The notes under the pieces: model-generated
Databases searched by the model: none
What the model saw: the letters and a program-made list of their open reading frames with translations, nothing else
Told to the model about the DNA's origin: nothing
Part shown: positions 55,600 to 64,000 of the stretch, piece after piece
Position numbering within the stretch: the stretch's first letter is position 1
Layout: the number at the start of each line of letters is the position of its first letter
DNA from: Agmasoma carcini (nom. nud.)
Lineage: Eukaryota; Microsporidia; Thelohaniidae
Reading direction: 5' to 3'
Length of the DNA stretch: 64,000 nucleotides
Assembly: GCA_029232285.1 (NCBI GenBank)
Contig: JAOXFI010000025.1
Span: 1 to 64,000, forward strand
Made by a program: the position numbers and the translations under genes

Positions 55600-56985
55600 A
55601 TGGATAGTAACAAAGTTTTAGCATTTGTTGCAGATGGTTTTGTAGAGGAAAGTGAGGAAGCGATGAATCACTTGGATCATATTGGAAAAATGAGATATAC
55701 AACACCAAATGTTGTATTTACCACAGAAAGGAGAATGTATAACTTTTGTTACATCTCTAGCTTCACAACCGACAATTCTATTTCATATTTCAAAGCACTT
55801 GCAGGTGTTGATGTAGAATATTGTAAGATAATGAAGGATGTTAGTGATTCTCCTATGTATAGAATATTTAGAAGGCTAACAAACGTAAATATTGATCATA
55901 AATATTCTACGAAGGTAATTTATCTTAAAAACAATCCAGATGATTACTTGAAATGGATACATATGAGGGTGGAAAGATTAGATTATAACAAAATACTTAT
56001 ATATGTTGCTGGAAATGGACATGCTGTTTATTTGGCTAATCTCTTAAGTAATTACAACGTTAATATTTTATATTTGAACCATAGCAAATGTCATAATAAT
56101 ACAAAAGGGTCTTACAAAACGATTTATATAGTTCCTTATGACTTACCTTTTATTTTCTTGCCCTCCAATATTGAATGTATAATAGATTCTGGTTTATTTC
56201 TTGATAAAAATAATAGGAAGGCGTCAATTTCAAAAAGAATTGCACTCGCTAGGCTTTATGGAGCAAGTGTTGTTTATAGGATGTACACAAGGAAGATACA
56301 CTCCCAATTAATAGATATAAAATATGATTCATATCCATATAGAGAGGTTTTATTGTGCTTAAAGCATCATATCAATCATGTAGATGTTGGTATTTCATCT
56401 TTGTGCTATCAAAATACGTTAATTAAACTAAAAAGATTAGGATTGTGTGGTAGAAATAGTATCACTAACATGGGATATCTGATATTAGAACATAATGATG
56501 AAATATCTGTTGAATATATCGCATTCTTAATGAATTGCTTCGTATATAAATGTTTTAATGAAGGTTTAAATATTTTTAATGAACATTTCAGAAGAAACCA
56601 TGAAAAGCTCTTATCACATAAAAAAGTACATAATCAAATGCTTGATTTGGGCTTACGACCGTTAGATTCGAAGTCTATTGAAGAGGTTTTAATTCTTTTA
56701 TTTTATGATCACATTGTAGTCTTGAGAGACAAAGAGTATTTATATTTATCAAATCTAAAAAAGTGTAGAGTTTCATTACTTAAAAGTGAATATGGCATTG
56801 TTTTAGATCGTTTTGAGCTGCCTATCACTTTAAATGACATCTCGAACACAGTTCCTCATTATTTCAATATTAATAATGTAAAAATTGTCCAAGATACAAA
56901 CATAACTTCATATAATTACATAATTGCAAGTAATATAAATGTTAATATACCTTTGGAAGATGATTTTGAGAAAATAAATGATTAA
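55600..56985 (+). CDS. Degenerate DEAH-helicase-like protein without ATPase motifs
   Basis: The 461-residue protein is not fully recognisable, but the second half resembles the RecA2 region of DEAH helicases with motifs eroded. ILIYVAGNGHAVYLANLLSN stands where helicases have ILVFLTGxxEI. CIIDSGLFLDKN stands where they have VIDSGLxK. ISKRIALARLYGASVVYRMY replaces ISKAxAxQRAGRAGR...CYRLYT. The winged-helix-like LKRLGLCGRNSITNMGYLIL (helicases: LxxLGAL...LTxxG) follows. No P-loop, DEAH box or motif VI arginines remain, and the first RecA domain is mostly missing, so it cannot hydrolyse ATP. AACCC abuts the ATG. A pseudo-enzyme or scaffold role is inferred. Confidence 0.62.
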   Translation: MDSNKVLAFVADGFVEESEEAMNHLDHIGKMRYTTPNVVFTTERRMYNFCYISSFTTDNSISYFKALAGVDVEYCKIMKDVSDSPMYRIFRRLTNVNIDHKYSTKVIYLKNNPDDYLKWIHMRVERLDYNKILIYVAGNGHAVYLANLLSNYNVNILYLNHSKCHNNTKGSYKTIYIVPYDLPFIFLPSNIECIIDSGLFLDKNNRKASISKRIALARLYGASVVYRMYTRKIHSQLIDIKYDSYPYREVLLCLKHHINHVDVGISSLCYQNTLIKLKRLGLCGRNSITNMGYLILEHNDEISVEYIAFLMNCFVYKCFNEGLNIFNEHFRRNHEKLLSHKKVHNQMLDLGLRPLDSKSIEEVLILLFYDHIVVLRDKEYLYLSNLKKCRVSLLKSEYGIVLDRFELPITLNDISNTVPHYFNINNVKIVQDTNITSYNYIIASNINVNIPLEDDFEKIND

Positions 56986-57213
56986 TAGCTGATATAACAT
57001 ATTTAATTTATTATTATTGATCTAAAGGTTTCATGATTTGATTAATAAAATTGTAATTGTATTTAAATATATGAATTAATAAGTTTTTCGTCACAAATAT
57101 AATCATAAAAAGCTAAACTAATTAAATTTGTTATGATTTCTGTTAATATTCATCCAATAGCTTCCAGTCCCACATAAGCTTTGTTTATGAAATAAGACTA
57201 AAAATTTATCCAT
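56986..57213. other. Intergenic spacer
   Basis: AT-rich spacer with no recognisable feature. It ends in AAAATTTATCCAT before the SEC23 ATG. Confidence 0.5.
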
Positions 57214-59286
57214 ATGGAACAACAATTGGAAGCAATTGAAGAAACAGACGGAATAAGGTTAACATGGAACAATTGGCCAATAAACAAAGCTCCTCACGCT
57301 GTAGTACCTATCGCCTGCATATGCAACCTTAAACATAAGGTACCCCTTCTACCTTATGAACCAATTTTTTGTCATTCTTGTCAGGCCGTTTTGAGCCCTG
57401 CTAATGTACCGGATTATAATTCTAGAACATGGACATGTGTGTTTTGTAAAACAAGAAATCAATTCCCTCCACATATAAAGGATATATCGGAAGAGAACAA
57501 ACTACCTGAGCTGGAGGTTGAGAATACAAGCGTTGAATACGCTTTAAGTAAACCAACATCTTTCCCACCAATATTCTTACTTTTAATTGATAGATGTAGC
57601 TTTGATGATTCTAGACATGATCTCATGAAAAGAGGCTTAATTCTCGCATTAGAGAACATCCCTAATGAGGCTTTAGTCTCAATCGTTTTATTTGGTACAA
57701 ACATTGAGCTGTTAAACTTTGATGATAGAGAAATCAAAACGATATTTTGTTTTGATGGTAGAAAGAATTACACAGAGAAAGATGTTGAAAATTGTCAATT
57801 GAAGGGTATGGGAAATTTCTTTGTCAATAAAACGGAAAATATAGAAAAATTGATGAACTATTTGGAAAATCTAAATCAAGACCCATTCCCTGTTATGTCC
57901 GGTATGAGACCTATCAGGTGCACAGGTTCAGCCATAAGTTTTGCAACATCTTTATTAAAGCCTTTCCATGATTCGCCAGCAAAAATAATGATATTTACTC
58001 AAGGTCCTTGTACATATGGCCCTGGTCAATGTTTCCCTATTAGTGTTGCTGAAAAGGCAGCTGACAAGTTTAACTTAGATAGCATCACAAGCTTCTACAA
58101 AGAACTAGGTGAAAGAATCTCATCAAATGGACATTCTATTGATATTATAGCTGAGACATTTGCTGATATTGGTGTAAAACATCTTCAAGAAATGACTAAA
58201 ATCACAGGTGGTGCTCTTATCATGGCTCAAGATTTCTTAGAAGAAGTAAAAAATAATTCAATACAAAAGATATTTGAGAAGGACGATGAAGGTGTGATGG
58301 TTCAAGGGTTTAATGCTAAAATATTGGTAAAAACCAGCAGTAACCTTGTCTTTAAAGGATTCATGGGTGAAGGTAAGCCTAGTGGTTCTGGTTGGAAGTT
58401 AGGCTCTGTTTTCTCAAATTCATCAATTGTTTTTATTCTAGAACCCAATAATCCAAAATTTGATGAACTTGGATATGTTCAGATCCTGTCACAATATCAA
58501 CGCAGTGATATGAAGATTGTGACCAAAGTGACAACATTTTGTAGGAAATTCACCAAGAATAGAGAAGAAATGCTTAATTCTTTTGATCAAAGAGCAGCAA
58601 TCGTTTTTCAGTCTAGAATATTTTTAGCTAACAACTTCGCAGATGTTAGAGATTTCGAAGCAAGCATTGATAAGAGTTTGATCAGATTCTCTAAACAATA
58701 TGCTTCTTATGAAAGAGGTAATCCATCCAGTGTTTATTTCCCAGATTGTATGGATTTCTATCCTAGATTCATGTTTTTTTTCAGAAGGAGCTTAGTTGTT
58801 GATAACGAAGGCATTTCAGAAGATGAAACAGCTTATTTGCGTAACCTTCTAGTTAGGCTTCCGGTTAATGAGGCAGTCAAGTTAATCATGCCAACATTAT
58901 TCTGTATCACTGCTAGTAATGAAACCTTTTCAGTTTCGCTTGATACTGATAGTCTTAGGCCTGATGCTATTTTGATTCTTGATAGTTTTCATAATGTTCT
59001 GATGTGGAAAGGTCAAGAAATAAATGAAATGATAAACAATGGACTTCATTTACAGCCTGGTAATGAGGCATTAAATGAAGCTTATCAGAAGGCTCAAGAT
59101 GTTTATGACTCCAAAAAGGATCGTTTGCCATATCCACAGTTCAAGGAGACGGTTTCTGGTAAATCACAAGAAAGAATTTTACTTCACTTTGTAAATCCAA
59201 GATGTAAAAATATTGTTAAAACCGAAAGAATTGACTTCAACAGTTTTTACACAGCATTATGTAACCATGTGGTACGAGGTGATTAA
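57214..59286 (+). CDS. SEC23: SEC23 COPII inner-coat subunit
   Basis: The 690-residue protein matches Sec23, the Sar1 GTPase-activating coat subunit that builds ER-exit vesicles with Sec24. The N-terminus reads GIRLTWNNWP (family: GVRxTWNVWP). The zinc finger has C53, C56, C75 and C78. The trunk includes RCTGSAISFATSLL and IFTQGPCTYGPGQ (family: F-x-x-G-P-x-x-x-G-P-G). The gelsolin-like tail contains LILDSFHNVLMWKGQEI, and FKETVSGKSQERILLHFVNP is close to the end. Yeast Sec23 is 768 residues. Together with YIF1 and the R-SNARE it shows a conventional early secretory pathway. Confidence 0.97.
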   Translation: MEQQLEAIEETDGIRLTWNNWPINKAPHAVVPIACICNLKHKVPLLPYEPIFCHSCQAVLSPANVPDYNSRTWTCVFCKTRNQFPPHIKDISEENKLPELEVENTSVEYALSKPTSFPPIFLLLIDRCSFDDSRHDLMKRGLILALENIPNEALVSIVLFGTNIELLNFDDREIKTIFCFDGRKNYTEKDVENCQLKGMGNFFVNKTENIEKLMNYLENLNQDPFPVMSGMRPIRCTGSAISFATSLLKPFHDSPAKIMIFTQGPCTYGPGQCFPISVAEKAADKFNLDSITSFYKELGERISSNGHSIDIIAETFADIGVKHLQEMTKITGGALIMAQDFLEEVKNNSIQKIFEKDDEGVMVQGFNAKILVKTSSNLVFKGFMGEGKPSGSGWKLGSVFSNSSIVFILEPNNPKFDELGYVQILSQYQRSDMKIVTKVTTFCRKFTKNREEMLNSFDQRAAIVFQSRIFLANNFADVRDFEASIDKSLIRFSKQYASYERGNPSSVYFPDCMDFYPRFMFFFRRSLVVDNEGISEDETAYLRNLLVRLPVNEAVKLIMPTLFCITASNETFSVSLDTDSLRPDAILILDSFHNVLMWKGQEINEMINNGLHLQPGNEALNEAYQKAQDVYDSKKDRLPYPQFKETVSGKSQERILLHFVNPRCKNIVKTERIDFNSFYTALCNHVVRGD

Positions 59287-59392
59287 ATTTGATGAAGAGA
59301 TTTATTTTTTTGATATTTTTATATAATAATTATTGTCATGTTAATAATGAATCTGATCATAGTTCACTAAAGTAAATATTAATACCATTTTA

Positions 59393-61003
59393 TTATTTTC
59401 TTTGGAAAGTGAACTGGGAAGCGATAAGAATATGATCAGAGGGGAAGTGCAAGCTCGGCAAACCTATGCAAGTATCGCAATACTCATCTTCAATTGGAGA
59501 AAGAACAGCAGTTAACAATAGGTTATCAGAGTAGAATATATAATCAATTGCACCTTTGAAGAAGGGCGTGTAATTTGTAAACGTTAAGTCTTGATTCATA
59601 TAAGAGTCTAATAGATTAAGAGAGTGTCTGTAACCATCCTGAGGGCCTTTTATGTAGGGTTGGAATGGGTTTTGCTTGGTACAATTCTTGATAACATATT
59701 CATACAAATCACTTTCACTAAAGCTATTAAAATCTCCACATATAAGGACTACACTATCTTTATATCTATCCTTAAGCTTTTGAATCTCTTCTAGTAATAT
59801 AATTGCCTGAAGCAACTTAACATCAGGATAATCTGGATTCCAAAACAAATGAGTATTAGCACATATCAAAACAGGAAGACCTGGTCGTTCCAAAATAATA
59901 ACTATGGCTATATTTTCTTTTTTATCATGTCTCGCTAATAAATCATGGCTGGTACAAAATCTTGGGTCGTTTACAATTTTTTCTAAGAAATTAATATTTT
60001 GTTGTTCAATCAATTTGAACTTATCTTTAACCCAAAATATTGCAGAACCATATTTTGCTTTGTTCTCTTGGGGTCTACCTTTCAAACAAAATGTACTATC
60101 ATATTTTAGTCTCATTTCAAGTTGATCTCTATAGAAATCTACAAAGAGGAGAGGATCAACTTCTTGAAGACATAATATATCACAATCAGCACTAACTATA
60201 TCTGATAATATTTGTTCTTTTCTTGCGTCTACGTTAATGACATAGCTTGGGGCATAAAGACATTTGCAGGCGTAAAAGTTACAAAAAATATTATAAGTTC
60301 CAACCTTGACACTCTCATACAACATATCCTTTGATACAGTCAAATCTATCCAAATTCTCTCAGCGGGAGGTTTATAATTTGTATTGTTTTCTCTACAGTA
60401 ACTGATTATTTGTTTTCCTTTCAAGGAATTAAATGGTTCTATCAAATTGTTTTTTGTTAGATCAAGAATATCAAGTCCATATAATGCACCAAGTTCCATT
60501 GGGATTCTTGTTATGCTGTTATTACTCAAATATAACTCTCTAAGAGATATGATACGCCCTAATGATGGTGGTATCTCTTTAATTTTGTTATTTGACAGGT
60601 TTAGTTTTTCCAAATTTTTCAATTTGCAAATATCAGAGGGAATTACGGTCAGATCGTTATTTTGCACAAGAAGTTCTTTAATATAGGTAAGATCGAATAT
60701 TGAAGGCGATAATATCTTTAACAACTGGTATGAGAGGTCCAATCCCAGTACTCGATCTTGTCCAGATGGTGGTGGTAAGTTTGACTTTCTTTTTGTTTGT
60801 GTTTCTTCCATGGATCCTTGGGATGAAGTATTTTTGCGGGAAAAGTAATATGGCATTGACAGGGAAGGGTGTTTGTTATTTGTGTTAGTTCTTTGTTGTT
60901 TTGTTTGTTTTATCCAATAAAATGTGAGACTTTGTACTTTTGTAATTTCATAGTTGATTCTCGATCTCCAAAAATTAAAATCTGGTTGTTTTGTAATAGC
61001 CAT
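59393..61003 (-). CDS. CCR4: CCR4 deadenylase (LRR plus EEP nuclease)
   Basis: The 536-residue protein is Ccr4, the poly(A) nuclease of the CCR4-NOT complex. Residues 90-205 contain about five leucine-rich repeats (LEKLNLSNNKIKEIPPSLGR, then LRELYLSNNSITRIP) that bind Caf1. The EEP catalytic domain follows from about 235: VGTYNIFC, DILCLQEVD (metal-binding Glu), NTHLFWNPDYPD, ICGDFNSF and the final FPSDHILI. All catalytic positions are present. The true start may be the ATG at 60856, preceded by CCCTTCCCTGTCA, which would remove 49 residues of low-complexity N-terminus. The LRR-EEP core is the same in either case. Confidence 0.95.
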   Translation of the reverse strand: MAITKQPDFNFWRSRINYEITKVQSLTFYWIKQTKQQRTNTNNKHPSLSMPYYFSRKNTSSQGSMEETQTKRKSNLPPPSGQDRVLGLDLSYQLLKILSPSIFDLTYIKELLVQNNDLTVIPSDICKLKNLEKLNLSNNKIKEIPPSLGRIISLRELYLSNNSITRIPMELGALYGLDILDLTKNNLIEPFNSLKGKQIISYCRENNTNYKPPAERIWIDLTVSKDMLYESVKVGTYNIFCNFYACKCLYAPSYVINVDARKEQILSDIVSADCDILCLQEVDPLLFVDFYRDQLEMRLKYDSTFCLKGRPQENKAKYGSAIFWVKDKFKLIEQQNINFLEKIVNDPRFCTSHDLLARHDKKENIAIVIILERPGLPVLICANTHLFWNPDYPDVKLLQAIILLEEIQKLKDRYKDSVVLICGDFNSFSESDLYEYVIKNCTKQNPFQPYIKGPQDGYRHSLNLLDSYMNQDLTFTNYTPFFKGAIDYIFYSDNLLLTAVLSPIEDEYCDTCIGLPSLHFPSDHILIASQFTFQRK

Positions 61004-61930
61004 CTAATTAATGACATAACCATTTTTTATACATGTTATATGTTACGATACACCCATAAGAATCACATATCAAAGAAATATTGATTAATTAAGACAAAAC
61101 AAAATGATTATTTGTGTTTTATTTAATAAGATATGAAATCAATATTGGTAGAATATGTATGATAAGATTTATTAGATGAACCTTTACTGTAAATATATGG
61201 CAGTGATACATATGAAGATTATAGTTTGTAAATTATTATTGTTTTAGGGCTAGAGAAATCTAAATGAAAATTTTGAGTAACATTATTAATATTTTCTATG
61301 ACATACTGAGTTCGATTCTTGTATAACGTAATATTACTATATGAAAATAAAATATAATGTATTATAAATACCAAACACGAGTTATGATATAATATAAGAA
61401 GAATAACCTTTTAAAAATATTATGAAAGATTAATATTTGAAATCTAAATAAAGAATAGTTATTTACCATCTCTGCGCAATCAGCTATGTTTAATTTTTTC
61501 AAATAATGTATAATAGGGTTTTCTTATTATTTGAGCTAGTATAAAGCTTTTGTTTTGTTATATCTAAAAATCAAAATTTTATAAATAAGTACATATTGTT
61601 AGAGATTGGAGGTGTCCGCTTGCCAAGATGTATTGATATGAACACGAGTTTTATTGAATGTTTATTAATCAATTATCTGTTCAAAGTTGCTGTTTTCTTC
61701 TCCCATCTTCATGAGTGGATTATAAAACTTTAATCCCAAAAAATAAAAATTTTAATTTAGTTTTTTGCTTTTATAAAATGTTTTAAATCAGCTAGATTGA
61801 AGAATTAATACATATATTGGAAGGTATGTAATTAATTTATTCCTTTCAAAGATATAATTTAAGGATCATAACCCAAACTTTCTCCTAAAATATTAGTAAA
61901 CCTATAAAACGCAAAAATAAGCGAAATAAG
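61004..61930. other. Gene-free interval
   Basis: AT-rich sequence without a recognisable gene. A short T-arm-like word (GAGTTCGATTC) near 61308 has no tRNA around it. A GC-richer patch near 61600-61740 is unexplained. Confidence 0.55.
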
Positions 61931-61935
61931 AAAAA

Positions 61936-62770
61936 TGTTAATTTTTATGATGGATTTCAAACTAATGAGGTTCTTGCAAGAATACTAGTTGATTAAAAAT
62001 GAACTTAAATGCGAATCATAAAAACAAACATGAATATAAATAAATAAATACAAAAACAATAAAGATAGTTATCTGTGGAGATGTATTAAAAGATACTGTA
62101 GAGAATTTAAAGCCTACACCTCTTTACGTAAAGGTTCATCTTTTGAAGACTTTAATATTGATATGAGAGAAATACTTAAAGTAATTATTCGTTATTTTGC
62201 GAATGTTGGGTTGAGAACTTCAGTCATAGGGTGTGATGACATAGTATTAAATATAATAAAAAAAGATAATCCAAAATTTCAGTTATATCATACCTGATCC
62301 GGATTTCTGTAATAATAGGCTCGGAGGTATAAGCAAAATAGATCAAATTGATGAAACAATGAAGAATTTCAAGCGTAAATTGGATTCAGAAGAGATCTAT
62401 TAACAAATCGGACGGATTATGTATAGTTGAGGTTGAAGATCGTCATATACAGCGCGCATTTACAAAAATCATTCTTAATAAACATGCATCAACTATTCTG
62501 CCAATAATAACTGAACAAGTTTTACCAAACAGTATAATACATACCGATAAATCACCAATATATAAAATATTTAATAAATTATGTTTTTCTCATAGTACAG
62601 GATTTCATACCCAAAATGTTGAAAGCTTTAATAATTTACTAAAGGTACAAATAAAACATATAAGGGGTATAAGAATATGCCCTAGAGAGCAATTTATTAA
62701 AGAATTTTGCTTTGTGTGAAATAATAGACATTCTATTATAAAAAATATTTTTGAAATACTCGCTATTCAA
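61936..62770 (+). mobile_element. IS1595/ISXO2-like transposase relic, copy 1
   Basis: Frame-jumping translation follows the family order. LIKNELKCES with KDSYLWRCIKRYCREFKAYT forms the zinc ribbon and wing, GSSFEDFNIDMREILKVII the helix-turn-helix region, and KIDQIDETMKNFK the first catalytic Asp. VEVEDRHIQRAFTKIILNKH, ILPIITEQVLPNSIIHTD (second Asp) and HSTGFHTQNVESFNNLLK (catalytic Glu) follow. Several stops and at least two frameshifts inactivate it. No terminal repeats are recognised. The bacterial-type transposase family is known as a horizontal acquisition in several microsporidia. Confidence 0.88.
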
Positions 62771-62779
62771 TTTAATAGC

Positions 62780-63540
62780 TGATGAGATCCCTTGTCAAAG
62801 ATGTGGAAGAATTTTAATATGAATAAATTTATCAGGAATAGAAAAAAGGTTGATTAAAGTGTGCTAATCAAACTTGCGAATATTTTAAGAAATATATAAG
62901 TATAAGAAATGGTGATTTTTTTGATGTATCGATATAGATTTCAAAACAATATTGAATATTATAATAAAGTATGCAACGGGCAACACAAGACTAATGATTG
63001 AGGTTTCACGAGGTTTAAGTAGATATATGGTACTTAAAATGATAAATAATATTGTTGCATTAATGCAACCTCCAGATTTTAGTACTGATAAGCTAGGGGC
63101 AGAAGTTGAAATAGCACAGGTTATGAAACTATGTAAAACTACAAGTATGAGTCAACACCGTGGTAGATCAGTTTTGAATTATGGTGATGCTCTTTGTATC
63201 ATAAAATTTAATAAAAAGCTCACATGGGTTTTTGCAGCGTGATACCCGAAAAGAAAGCCTCAATTATTCTACAAATAATAAATTCTCGGGTTATGGGAGG
63301 TGAATTATTTATACCGATGGAGATTCGTGCTATAGGTCTCAAACTAAAAATAGTATGCCACAAATATAATTTTATAATAATATTACGGCTGTTCATACTC
63401 GGACAATAGAATCATTTAACAATCAAATTAAAGGTCTGTAAAATAGATTATGTGTTAAAACAACAACAGTTTTAACCGAATTTTGTTTTAATTGGGATAA
63501 TAAACAAATCTTTTGTTGTCTCTATTTAGTTTGATATAAA
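62780..63540 (+). mobile_element. IS1595/ISXO2-like transposase relic, copy 2
   Basis: A second, divergent copy directly follows in the same orientation. It shows IPCQRCGRILI (zinc ribbon half), a 96-codon open run 62952-63242 with ILNIIIKYATGNTRLMIEVS and SQHRGRSVLNYGDALCIIKF, then KKLTWVFAAVIPEKKASIIL. In another frame GSIIYTDGDSCY-like sequence (IIYTDGDSCYRSQ) gives the second Asp, and VHTRTIESFNNQIKG the Glu. The first catalytic Asp block is lost (EIAQVMKLCKTT). Its sequence differs markedly from copy 1, so this is not a recent tandem duplication. Confidence 0.85.
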
Positions 63541-64000
63541 TAATTTGGTAACAATTATAAAACCGTGTGCAAAACTTTTATAGTCAAAGAATTTGATAGG
63601 TTTAAATAAGCAAAGTTCAGTCAAGACGAATTTTAATATGTCATTATACAGTATAAAGTTTCTAATGAACTATTTATATTAATATATGTTATTATTGGTT
63701 TGATCAAGGTATAATTTACTATTCTATAGATGAAATGATTATATTTAAGACATTCTTATATTTCTTTATTGATTAAGCGATTTATCATTAAATCATGTTC
63801 TATTTGGTCAATATTAATATATTAAAAATATCTATTAGAAAATATATTAATTCAATATCAAATGGTACCTGTCGATTGTAAAAAATACACAACAAGCAAG
63901 AGTATTAGTAAATTTTGCTGATATGCAACTACCATACATATAATACACTTTGGTTTTTATGTTTTGTTTACAAAATTTATAGTAAGCCTATAATTAATAT
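63541..64000. other. AT-rich window end
   Basis: No gene, RNA or repeat is supported in the last 460 bases. Confidence 0.5.

Noticed and set aside
61300..61325. GAGTTCGATTC, like a tRNA T-arm
   Set aside because: The flanking bases do not form a T stem, and no acceptor, D or anticodon arm is nearby.
1..64000. CRISPR arrays or bacterial operons
   Set aside because: The tandem repeats lack unique spacers of constant length, and all recognisable host genes are eukaryotic. IS1595-type fragments are isolated transposase relics.

Overview
The window looks like a contig from a microsporidian nuclear genome. It is very AT-rich, its genes are intron-free on inspection, and its proteins are shortened versions of ordinary eukaryotic ones: UTP14 is 290 residues, SRP72 324, and PAM16 86. 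Most confident genes carry the microsporidian start-site signal, an AAATTTT-like block followed by CC or CCC within about 15 bases of the ATG. Mitochondria are represented only by the import-motor subunit PAM16, which fits a mitosome. I do not assign a species.

Layout. From 1 to 18 kb, small genes are separated by intergenic tandem repeats, a different one in almost every gap. The genes are a YIF1-like Golgi membrane protein, an IMP4-like Brix protein, a Myb-like protein, an R-SNARE, a MEI2-like RNA-binding protein, a tail-anchored inositol 5-phosphatase, a TAN1-like THUMP protein, a homeodomain protein, UTP14, SRP72 and the first of two CDP-alcohol phosphotransferases. From 18 to 34 kb lie the second phosphotransferase, alanyl- and glutamyl-tRNA synthetases, a repeat-rich possible nucleoporin, an RBM26-like CCCH protein, an LSm protein, an AIR1-like zinc-knuckle protein and tRNA-Val. 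From 34 to 43 kb lie a SET1-type methyltransferase, PP1, eIF2A and an unknown gene. From 43.8 to 46.9 kb is a cluster of dead DNA transposons. From 47 to 61 kb is a gene-dense block: PAM16, GDP-mannose pyrophosphorylase, tRNA-Cys abutting a DEAH helicase, RAD51, a U3-like RNA candidate, HOP1 and RRP8 divergent over 32 bases, NSA2, a degenerate helicase-like protein, SEC23 and CCR4. From 61.9 kb to the end are two head-to-tail IS1595/ISXO2-like transposase relics.

Shared themes. Ribosome assembly is well represented (IMP4-like, UTP14, RRP8, NSA2, AIR1-like and the U3 candidate). So are secretion (YIF1, R-SNARE, SRP72, SEC23), RNA decay (CCR4, AIR1, RBM26-like, LSm) and homologous recombination or meiosis (RAD51, HOP1, MEI2-like). 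The most interesting observations are the U3 candidate in a GC island, the tRNA-Cys/helicase promoter overlap, the HOP1/RRP8 32-base bidirectional promoter, the helicase-like protein without catalytic motifs, and a Tc1 element nested in a dispersed repeat whose empty-site copy lies 10 kb away.
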